From positions 9,672,001 to 9,736,000 of the forward strand of contig NZ_RJKE01000001.1 in NCBI RefSeq assembly GCF_003751225.1: a stretch of DNA of 64,000 bases, in the 5' to 3' direction. Source of the DNA: Actinocorallia herbida. GTDB taxonomy: Bacteria; Actinomycetota; Actinomycetes; Streptosporangiales; Streptosporangiaceae. Below are positions 42,692 through 49,954 of this stretch, in pieces. Under the pieces are notes generated by a model, which was not told the DNA's origin, did no database searches, and worked only from the letters and a program-made list of their open reading frames with translations. The position numbers were made by a program, and so were the translations under genes. How positions within the stretch are numbered: the first letter of the stretch is position 1; each line of letters starts with the position of its first letter.

Positions 42692-44332
42692 TCAGATGTC
42701 GTCGGCGTCGGTGATGCGGTAGGCGTAGCCCTGTTCGGCGAGGAAGCGCTGGCGGTGGGCGGCGAAGTCCTGGTCCAGGGTGTCGCGGGCCACCACGGAG
42801 TAGAAGCGGGCGGTCTTGCCGGAGGCCTTGGGGCGCAGGACGCGGCCCAGGCGCTGGGCCTCCTCCTGGCGGGAGCCGAAGGAGCCGGAGACCTGGATGG
42901 CGACGGAGGCCTCGGGGAGGTCGATGGAGAAGTTGGCGACCTTGGAGACGACGAGGCAGGAGATCTCGCCGGTGCGGAACTGCTGGAAGAGCTTCTCGCG
43001 GTCCTTGATCTTCGTCTCGCCCTTGATGACGGGCGCGTCGAGTCGTTCGCCCAGTTCGTCGAGCTGGTCGATGTACTGGCCGATCACCAGGACCTGCTCG
43101 TCGCGATGGGACTCCACGAGCCGCTCGACGACCCGCGTCTTGGTCTCGGTCGTCGCGCAGAAGCGGTAGCGCTCCTCCGGCTCGGCGGTCGCGTAGGCGA
43201 GGCGCTCGGAGTCGGTCAGGGTCACCCGGACCTCGACGCAGTCGGCGGGGGCGATCCAGCCCTGCTGCTCCATCTCCTTCCAAGGCGCGTCGTAGCGCTT
43301 GGGGCCGATGAGGGAGAAGACGTCGCCTTCGCGGCCGTCCTCGCGCACGAGGGTCGCGGTGAGGCCGAGGCGGCGGCGCGCCTGGAGGTCGGCGGTCATC
43401 CGGAAGATCGGCGCGGGCAGCAGGTGCACCTCGTCGTAGATCACCAGGCCCCAGTCGCGGGCGTCGAAGAGCTCGAGGTGCCCGTAGACGCCCTTACGCC
43501 GCGACGTCATGATCTGGTACGTCGCGATGGTGACCGGCCTGATCTCCTTCTTGGAGCCCGAGTACTCGCCGATCTCCTCCTCGGTCAGGGAGGTCCGGTT
43601 CAGCAGCTCCTGCTTCCACTGGTGCACGCTGACGGTGTTCGTCACCAGGATCAGGGTGGTCGCGCCCGCGTGGGCCATCGCCGCGGCGCCCACGGTGGTC
43701 TTGCCCGCCCCGCAGGGCAGCACGACGACGCCGGATCCGCCCTGCCAGAACGCCTCCGCGGCGTCCTTCTGGTAGTTGCGCAGGGTCCAGCCGTCCTCGG
43801 CGAGGTCGATCTTGTGCGCTTCGCCGTCGACGTATCCGGCGAGGTCCTCGGCGGGCCAGCCGATCTTGAGCAGCGCCTGCTTGAGCGAGCCGCGTTCGGA
43901 GGGGTGGACGACCACGGTGTCCTCGGCGACCCGGTCGCCGAGCATCGGCTTGATCTTGCGGGACCGCAGCACCTCCTCCAGGACGGCCCGGTCGGTGGAG
44001 ATCACGACGAGGCCGTGCACCGGGTGCTTCTCCAGCCGGAGCCTTCCGTAGCGGCCCATGGTGTCCGCCACGTCCACCAGGAGGGCGTGCGGGACGGGGT
44101 AGCGGGAGAACTCGATCAGGGCGTTGACGACCTGCTCGGCGTCGTGCCCGGCGGCGCGGGCGTTCCACAGCGCGAGCGGCGTCACCCGGTAGGTGTGGAT
44201 GTGCTCGGGCGCGCGCTCCAGTTCGCAGAAGGGCGCGATCGCCCGGCGGCAGTCCGCCGCGCGCTCATGATCGACTTCGAGCAGGAGCGTCTTGTCGGAC
44301 TGCACGATCAACGGGCCAGCGTTCATGGGCAT
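42692..44332 (-). CDS. XPB-type DNA repair helicase
   Basis: This 546-residue SF2 helicase of the XPB/Rad25 family has an N-terminal damage-recognition-like domain (about 1-160; LIVQSDKTLLLEVD, GRYGRLRLEKH), a Q-like LRNYQKDAAEAFW, Walker A LPCGAGKTTVG, motif II IYDEVHLLPA (DEVH), motif III GLTATLVREDGREGD and a second RecA lobe with EAQRLGRVLRPK (motif VI). It would unwind DNA in repair or transcription-coupled processes. The start may be six bases later (MNAGPL). Its N-terminal domain is visibly related to part of the 44872-47148 product. Confidence 0.94.
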   Translation of the reverse strand: MPMNAGPLIVQSDKTLLLEVDHERAADCRRAIAPFCELERAPEHIHTYRVTPLALWNARAAGHDAEQVVNALIEFSRYPVPHALLVDVADTMGRYGRLRLEKHPVHGLVVISTDRAVLEEVLRSRKIKPMLGDRVAEDTVVVHPSERGSLKQALLKIGWPAEDLAGYVDGEAHKIDLAEDGWTLRNYQKDAAEAFWQGGSGVVVLPCGAGKTTVGAAAMAHAGATTLILVTNTVSVHQWKQELLNRTSLTEEEIGEYSGSKKEIRPVTIATYQIMTSRRKGVYGHLELFDARDWGLVIYDEVHLLPAPIFRMTADLQARRRLGLTATLVREDGREGDVFSLIGPKRYDAPWKEMEQQGWIAPADCVEVRVTLTDSERLAYATAEPEERYRFCATTETKTRVVERLVESHRDEQVLVIGQYIDQLDELGERLDAPVIKGETKIKDREKLFQQFRTGEISCLVVSKVANFSIDLPEASVAIQVSGSFGSRQEEAQRLGRVLRPKASGKTARFYSVVARDTLDQDFAAHRQRFLAEQGYAYRITDADDI

Positions 44333-44375
44333 TCATCCTGCAACATCTTTGGCCCCACCGGTGTTCCGCACCGCC

Positions 44376-44759
44376 CTAGATCCGCTGACCGCCGTTGTCG
44401 ACCCAATCGCTGCCGCCGCCTTCCGAGAAGCTCGCGAGGAAGAAGACGTAGACGATGACGAGCAGGATGCCGAGCACGATCGCCACGCCGAAGATGATCC
44501 AGCTCGCCGTGGTGAGCTTGCGGGCCGAGACGGGGTCGGTCTGGTACCTGCCCATCGCGATCGCGGCGGTCACGATGCCGGGGATCGCGAACAGCCCGCA
44601 GCAGGTGATGGTGAGGATGATGTTGGCGACGAGCGCGCCGATGGCGGCGCCGTTGCTCGGCGGGGGAGGCGGCGGGCCGTAGCCGCCGTACTGGTTCGGA
44701 TGCCCGGGGATGCCGTAGCCGTAGGAGCCCGGGTCGGGATTGGGATAGCCGTAGCTCAC
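44376..44759 (-). CDS. DUF4190-type membrane protein
   Basis: This 127-residue protein has a Tyr/Pro/Gly-rich cytoplasmic N-terminus (about 1-36) and two membrane helices (IGALVANIILTITCCGLFAI and SWIIFGVAIVLGILLVIVYV) joined by a short loop with MGRYQ. The layout matches the DUF4190 family of actinobacterial small membrane proteins. Function unknown. It lies between the XPB gene and its N-terminal-domain paralogue on the same strand. Confidence 0.8.
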   Translation of the reverse strand: MSYGYPNPDPGSYGYGIPGHPNQYGGYGPPPPPPSNGAAIGALVANIILTITCCGLFAIPGIVTAAIAMGRYQTDPVSARKLTTASWIIFGVAIVLGILLVIVYVFFLASFSEGGGSDWVDNGGQRI

Positions 44760-44871
44760 GGGAGCAGCACCTTCTCGCGTGGACTCAGCGGGGGGAACGC
44801 GGATGGTTCGTTCGCTGAAGGGTCGTTCGGGGGGTTTGACTCTGCAGCGTAGCGGTTGGTTGCGGGAAGTC

Positions 44872-47148
44872 TCACACGTCTTTGATGCCGGTGATGCGGT
44901 GCAGGGTGAACCGCTGCACCGACGCCTTCGTCCGGTCGTAGGCGGTGAGGTAGCCGCCGTCGACCCTGACGGGCTCGATGATCCGGCTCGTGGCCTGTCC
45001 CTGCTGATCCAGGTAGCCGATCCACACCCGGGTGCCGATGGCCGCGCGCAGCCGCTCGATCGTCGCCATCGAGGGGGTCCTGGGCGGCTCGCCGTCGGGC
45101 GCGCCGATGGCGGCGGCCTCCTCGCCCGCGCGGAGCGCGCGCACGGCCGCGATGGCCATCTCGGCGTCGACCGCCTGGTCGTGCTCGAGGGGCGGCCGGG
45201 CGGGCGTCTCGGTGCGGTGCGCGTCGGCCCGGGTGACGACCAGGCCGCCTTCGGCCGACTCGGGGACCGGCGAGAACCCGACCGAGCGCAGCGCCTCCAG
45301 CAGGTCCTGCCGGGACAGCCGGGAGGCCAGGACGGTCGGGGCGAGCCGGTACAGGCGGAGCGTCGCGGCCCTGCGGTCGGCGAGGATCTCGTCGAGGACG
45401 GCGGGGTCGTCGCAGCGCACGTAGGACAGGGCGGTGCCTACCCGGAGCCTTCCGTGCTTGCGGCCGACGTCCTCGATCAGGTACGCGAGCGGCTGCGGGA
45501 CGGGGGTGGCGCTGTGCCTGGTCAGCAGGTCGATCAGTTCCGAGATGGTCCGGCCCGCGTCCATGGCCCGTCGGACGGATTCGGGGGAGAACCGGTAGAC
45601 CGTCGCCCCGCCCGTCGACTCCACGTCGGCGGTGAGGGCGAGTTCGCGGGCCAGGTCTGGCACGAGGGGGCCGGGCGCGACGGCGGTGAGGTCGGCCTGG
45701 AGCAGCACATGGTCGACGGGCTCCGGCAGCAGCGCGGAGAGCGGCTCGGTGACGTCCTTCCCGGCGAGGAGCGCGTCGGTGTAGGACGCCTTGGCGCCGA
45801 ACCCCGTGACGCCGAGGAAGGCGGCCTCGCGCAGGGTCCAGGTGACGAGCCGGGAGTGGAGGCCGCCCGTGCGGCGGGGCGTGCGCCACGCCAGCCGCTC
45901 CAGGACGGACTCCTCGGTGGCCGCGACGCCCTCGGCCAGCGCGGCGAGGGTCTCCCGGCGGACGCGCGGCGCGTGGGTCCTGATCGATTCGTCGGACAGC
46001 GCGTTGACGGTCTTGTCGCGATCGTCCTTGCCGCCGGCGAGTCCGGCCACCCGGTCGGTGTCCAGCCAGGCCCCCGCGAGGTCGGCCCAGCGCTCGGCGG
46101 CGCCGCGCAGCATCCACAGGTCGTAGGAGCGGGTCGGGGTCCACTCGGCGTCCCTGGCGAGCAGGCCCGCGGCGAGGGCCAGCTCGGCGAGCAGGGCGGC
46201 GTCCTGTTCCGGCACGTCGAGCAGGACGGCGGCGGCCTTGAGGTCGCGCACCCCCAGGCCCCCGCTGCGCAGCACCGGCGGCGGGTTGAGCCCCCACGCG
46301 TCCAGGAGCCCCTCCATCAGGCGCAGCGCGGTGAACGCCTGGCCCGAGGCGATCTGGTCGGTGAGCCGCCGCGCCCGCTCGGGGCCCTGGAGGGGCGGCT
46401 CGGTGAGGACGTCGGCGCGGAACAGCGTGCCGCCGCGCAGGTACAGCCCGACCTCGCGGGGCAGCGTGACGGTCCGCTCGTCGGTCGCGATGAGCAGGCC
46501 GCGGGCGAGCAGCCGCTCGATCGGGCTCGCCGCGGTGTCGAGCCGCACGGTGCGGCGCGCGTTCTCGATCCGCCCCGACGGCGGCCCCCAGACCAGCCGG
46601 TCGAGCGCGGTGCGCGCCTCGGGACCCGCGTCGTCGATGAGCGCGGCGGGGTCGGCGAGCCGCTCCGCGACGACCTCGGCGAGGCCGACCGCGTTGGCGA
46701 ACGAGGTGGACAGGCCGAGATCGGCGGCGAGCGGGACGAGCCTGTCCAGCGGGAGCACCGCGAGGGCCTCGCGGGCGGGCGGCCCGAGCCCCGCGGGCTC
46801 GCGCAGCGCGGCCCGCACCCCGGGCGCGACCTGGTGCGACCTGCGCCGCCCCGGCCACAGCAGCCCGAGCTCCGTCAGCCGGTCGACGACCTCGGGCACC
46901 CGGGGCCCGAGCGCCTTCTTCAGCGCGGTCATGGTCGCGGAGGGAAGCACGATGGCGGCTTCCAGCGTGGCGAGCGCGCCCCGGTCGAGCCGGTCCAGCG
47001 CCCGGGAGACGGAGGTGGGCGCCGCCGCGCGGGCGGCGAGCGCGCCGAGGTCGGCCGGGACCGGCGAGATCAGTTCAGGGCGCGCCCGCACGAGCGCCGC
47101 CAACTCCTCGTCGGTGCGCCCGCGCAGCCAGTCCCCGTAGCTGTCCAC
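44872..47148 (-). CDS. Helicase-associated protein with XPB N-terminal-like domain, no helicase motifs
   Basis: This large protein (758 residues) has no Walker motifs. Residues about 465-650 (VLLQADLTAVAPGP..., then YRFSPESVRRAMDAGRT, HGRLRVGTALSYVRCDD and LSRQDLLEALRSVGFSPV) align by eye with the N-terminal domain of the XPB helicase encoded 2.8 kb further on. The C-terminus (TRIWIGYLDQQGQATSRIIEP-like, then LTAYDRTKASVQRFTLHRI) resembles a WYL-type beta domain. This matches the actinobacterial helicase-associated family (Helicase_C_3). The GTG at 47148 (MDSYGDWLRGRTD) is preferred. Probably an XPB partner; that is inference. Confidence 0.85.
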   Translation of the reverse strand: MDSYGDWLRGRTDEELAALVRARPELISPVPADLGALAARAAAPTSVSRALDRLDRGALATLEAAIVLPSATMTALKKALGPRVPEVVDRLTELGLLWPGRRRSHQVAPGVRAALREPAGLGPPAREALAVLPLDRLVPLAADLGLSTSFANAVGLAEVVAERLADPAALIDDAGPEARTALDRLVWGPPSGRIENARRTVRLDTAASPIERLLARGLLIATDERTVTLPREVGLYLRGGTLFRADVLTEPPLQGPERARRLTDQIASGQAFTALRLMEGLLDAWGLNPPPVLRSGGLGVRDLKAAAVLLDVPEQDAALLAELALAAGLLARDAEWTPTRSYDLWMLRGAAERWADLAGAWLDTDRVAGLAGGKDDRDKTVNALSDESIRTHAPRVRRETLAALAEGVAATEESVLERLAWRTPRRTGGLHSRLVTWTLREAAFLGVTGFGAKASYTDALLAGKDVTEPLSALLPEPVDHVLLQADLTAVAPGPLVPDLARELALTADVESTGGATVYRFSPESVRRAMDAGRTISELIDLLTRHSATPVPQPLAYLIEDVGRKHGRLRVGTALSYVRCDDPAVLDEILADRRAATLRLYRLAPTVLASRLSRQDLLEALRSVGFSPVPESAEGGLVVTRADAHRTETPARPPLEHDQAVDAEMAIAAVRALRAGEEAAAIGAPDGEPPRTPSMATIERLRAAIGTRVWIGYLDQQGQATSRIIEPVRVDGGYLTAYDRTKASVQRFTLHRITGIKDV

Positions 47149-47198
47149 GTCCGTTGCGGTCCCCCGTGCCCCTGCCCCGCCTTGCCTTGCGCGCGTTT

Positions 47199-47801
47199 TC
47201 AGGGCCGTGGCAGCAGGCCCAGGGCCAGCCGCGCCCAGGCCGACGTGAAGCGCTTCTCGTCGGTCTTGATCGGCGCCTCGTAAAGCGACTCGTTGGCCAG
47301 CCAGTAGTTGACGACCGAGCCGCCGAGGATCGCCGCGATGGCGTCCCAGTCCTCGTCGACCCCCGCGAACTCGGGCTGGGCGGAGATCCACTGGGCGATG
47401 CCCTCGTACAGCGGGTTCACGACGCCGTCGCGCATGTCGGCGACGAGGTGGGGGAACTGGTCGAGGTCCCGGAACAGGACCCGCACCAGCTCCTTCTCCT
47501 CGCGCATCTTCTCCAGGCCCGCGACGCAGGTCATGCGCAGCCGCAGCTCCAGCGGCCGGCCCTTGTACTGCTCGGACTCGGCGAGGACCGTGACCACCTG
47601 GTGCCGGGTGCGCTCGATGTGCTCCCGGACGGCGGCGGTCAGCACCTCCTGCTTGGAAGGAAAGTGCCGGTACAGGCCACCGGCGCCCGGTGACAGGCCG
47701 GCCGCGGCCTCGATCTCGGCCACCGAGGTCGCCGCGTATCCGCGCTCGGCGAAGAGACGCAGCGCTTCGGCCACGATCCGCTCGCGCGTCGATGTGCTCA
47801 T
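47199..47801 (-). CDS. TetR-family transcriptional regulator
   Basis: This 200-residue regulator has the TetR helix-turn-helix in its first 55 residues (RERIVAEALRLFAERGYAAT, SVAEIEAAAGLSPGAGGLYR, HFPSKQEVL), followed by an all-helical ligand domain. The ligand is unknown. It lies upstream of the helicase-associated gene on the same strand (50 bp gap). A short CCCTA...TAGGG inverted repeat (47815-47830) upstream of the ATG may be its operator. Confidence 0.92.
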   Translation of the reverse strand: MSTSTRERIVAEALRLFAERGYAATSVAEIEAAAGLSPGAGGLYRHFPSKQEVLTAAVREHIERTRHQVVTVLAESEQYKGRPLELRLRMTCVAGLEKMREEKELVRVLFRDLDQFPHLVADMRDGVVNPLYEGIAQWISAQPEFAGVDEDWDAIAAILGGSVVNYWLANESLYEAPIKTDEKRFTSAWARLALGLLPRP

Positions 47802-47814
47802 GCCTTAGATCCTC

Positions 47815-47830
47815 CCCTAAAAGCCTAGGG
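47815..47830. promoter_or_regulatory. Short inverted repeat upstream of the TetR gene
   Basis: CCCTA and TAGGG flank 6 nt in the 33-bp gap between the TetR start and the cold-shock stop. It could be a TetR operator; the arms are short, so support is weak. Confidence 0.3.
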
Positions 47831-47834
47831 CAGG

Positions 47835-48230
47835 TCAGACGTCGATGTCGTCGGCCACGGCGCGCAGCACCGTCGCGATCTTCTTCGCCTCCGCACTTGA
47901 CGGGTGCTTGCCGCGCCGATACGTCTCCGAGACGTGGTCGAGGAGCTTGATCAGGTCCTCGGTGATGTTCACCATGTCGTCGGGCTTCTTGCGCTTGGCC
48001 TTCGCGATCGTCTTCTCCACCGAAGGCGGGGTGTCCAGTACGCGCACCGACAACGCCTGCTGCCCCCTGCGGCCCTCCACCACGCCGAACTCGACCCGCT
48101 GGCCCTGCTTCAACGTCGTGGCGCCCGAGGGGAGTGCGGAGGAGTGGACGAACACCTCACCGCCGTCATCGCGGGTGAGGAAGCCGAAACCCTTGTCGGT
48201 GTCATACCACTTGACCTTGCCAGTGGGCAC
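47835..48230 (-). CDS. Cold-shock domain protein with C-terminal extension
   Basis: This 131-residue protein has a CspA-type OB fold in residues 1-67, with RNP1 GKVKWYDTDKGFGFL and RNP2 VFVHSSAL, so it binds single-stranded RNA or DNA. A 60-residue lysine-rich helical extension (PPSVEKTIAKAKRKKPDDMV, ending TVLRAVADDIDV) follows, as in the longer actinobacterial cold-shock proteins. The start is GTG at 48230. Confidence 0.93.
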   Translation of the reverse strand: MPTGKVKWYDTDKGFGFLTRDDGGEVFVHSSALPSGATTLKQGQRVEFGVVEGRRGQQALSVRVLDTPPSVEKTIAKAKRKKPDDMVNITEDLIKLLDHVSETYRRGKHPSSAEAKKIATVLRAVADDIDV

Positions 48231-48340
48231 GGTTGACCTCTGTGTCTTGGCTGCGGGTGCTTGGGATCTCCAAGGTTAATGCCTTACAGCGAAAGGGCGA
48301 TACACCTTATCGGCCGATCCTTCCCCTCGCCGGAGCCCTC

Positions 48341-48943
48341 TCAACGCGCGGCGAACCAGGCGGGGAACGACGTCAGGTCGGGGAGGACGTGATCGGCTCC
48401 GTAGGCCGTCAGGGCCTCGGCGGTGAAAGGGCCGGTGGCGACGGCGAGGCTGAACGCCCCGGCCGTGCGGGCGGCGTCGACGTCGGCGGTGTGGTCGCCG
48501 ACATAGGTGTGCGCGCCGTGCTCGCGCAGGGCCGCGCCCTTGGCCGACGACCAGAGCCCGCCCACGACCAGGTCGGCCTCCAGCCCGAGGTGGGCCAGGG
48601 TCGCGACGGCGTGGGGCCGGTTCTTGGCGGTGACGACGAGGACCCCGGCTCCGGCGGCGCGCACCGCCTGGACGGCTTCGGCGGCGCCCGTCATCGGATC
48701 GGTCGCCGGAATGGCAAGGTCGGGGTAGAGGGCGCGGAACCTTTCCACCATTTCCGGGATGTGCTCGGCCGGGAACCAGTGGGCGAGCTCCATGTCCAGG
48801 GGCGGCCCGAGCCGCGCGGTCACCACGGGGACGTCGATGGCGACGCCGGTCTCGGCGGCCAGGGCGGCGTAGACCGCGCCGATGCCCCGGCGGGTGTCCG
48901 CCAGGGTCATGTCGAGATCGAACCCGATCATTCCCGTCGTCAT
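48341..48943 (-). CDS. HAD-superfamily hydrolase
   Basis: This protein of about 200 residues has HAD motif I FDLDMTLADTR (DxDxT), motif II VVTAKN, motif III lysine in SSAKGAALREHG, and motif IV YVGDHTADVDAA. A helical cap lies between motifs I and II. It resembles phosphoglycolate-phosphatase-like enzymes, but the substrate is undetermined. The ATG at 48943 (MTTGMIGFDLD) is preferred over one seven codons upstream. Confidence 0.88.
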   Translation of the reverse strand: MTTGMIGFDLDMTLADTRRGIGAVYAALAAETGVAIDVPVVTARLGPPLDMELAHWFPAEHIPEMVERFRALYPDLAIPATDPMTGAAEAVQAVRAAGAGVLVVTAKNRPHAVATLAHLGLEADLVVGGLWSSAKGAALREHGAHTYVGDHTADVDAARTAGAFSLAVATGPFTAEALTAYGADHVLPDLTSFPAWFAAR

Positions 48944-49046
48944 CCCGTCATAGCCCACCCTCATAACGCGTCAGCATAGGCGGCGCGGCCGACTCCGACG
49001 GCGGGCGCGTGCACGGCCATACCTCGGGATGAGCGACAATCGGTGT

Positions 49047-49946
49047 GTGACCTCTCTCCACCCCGCCGCTTCCCGCCGCAGCCGCACCCCTGCCGCTGAC
49101 ACGGCATGTGTGCAGGCCGTCGAGCCAGCTCTGGAGGCGGCGAAAGAGACGGCCAAGCCTTCGGAGGTCGGCGAGCACCTCGGCTGGGCGGTGGAAGGCG
49201 ACCGTGTGGTCACCCACTACTTCGCCTGCACCGACTCCGGCTACAGGGGCTGGCGCTGGGCCGTCACGGTCACCCGTGCGTCCCGCGCCAAGAACATCAC
49301 GATCTCCGAGACCGCCCTCATGCCGGGCGACGAGGCGATCATGCCGCCTCCCTGGGTGCCCTGGCTGGAGCGGCTGCGCCCCGGCGACATGGGCCCCGGC
49401 GACCTCCTGCCCACCGCCGAGGACGACGCGCGCCTGGCGCCCGGCTTCACCGAGGCCGACGAGGTCGACGGCGACGTCGAGGCGCAGTGGGAGCTCGGCC
49501 TCGGCCGGGCCCGCGTGCTGTCCGCAGAGGGCCGCGACCAGGCCGCGGAGCGCTGGTACGAGGGCACCGCGGGCCCCGCCGCGCCGATCGCCGCCGCCGC
49601 GCCCGCGCCGTGCAGCACCTGCGGCTTCTTCATCCCGCTGTCGGGTGAGCTGCGCCTGCTGTTCGGGGTCTGCGCCAACGCCTACGTGCCCGACGACGGC
49701 CGCGTCGTCGCCGCCGACCACGGCTGCGGCGGCCACTCCGAGGCCGTGCACGTGCCGTCGGCCGCCGAGGCCCCGCCGCTGATCCTCGACGAGCTGAGCT
49801 TCGACTCCATGCCCAACTTCACTCCCGGGGCCGAGACGGCACTCGCGGTGGCGGCCGCGCAGGTGGCCGAGGACGAGGACGAGCCCGCCGAGCCGGAAGC
49901 CGCCGACGCGCCGCCCGCCGCGGCGGAGCGGGACGGCGACGGCTGA
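49047..49946 (+). CDS. DUF3027 family protein
   Basis: This 299-residue protein has the DUF3027 core: VGEHLGWAVEGDRVVTHYFA, then YRGWRWAVTVTRASRAKNIT and PPPWVPWLERLRPGDMGPGD. A later zinc-ribbon-like region with CSTCGFF, GVCANAYVPDDG and GCGGHSE could bind metal through Cys/His. The C-terminus is acidic and disordered-looking. Function unknown. The GTG at 49047 (MTSLHPA...) is preferred; GACAAT lies 6 nt upstream, another leaderless-type start. It is followed after 8 bp by the sacsin-like gene, with which it is commonly paired. Confidence 0.85.
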   Translation: MTSLHPAASRRSRTPAADTACVQAVEPALEAAKETAKPSEVGEHLGWAVEGDRVVTHYFACTDSGYRGWRWAVTVTRASRAKNITISETALMPGDEAIMPPPWVPWLERLRPGDMGPGDLLPTAEDDARLAPGFTEADEVDGDVEAQWELGLGRARVLSAEGRDQAAERWYEGTAGPAAPIAAAAPAPCSTCGFFIPLSGELRLLFGVCANAYVPDDGRVVAADHGCGGHSEAVHVPSAAEAPPLILDELSFDSMPNFTPGAETALAVAAAQVAEDEDEPAEPEAADAPPAAAERDGDG

Positions 49947-49954
49947 GGGCCGGG

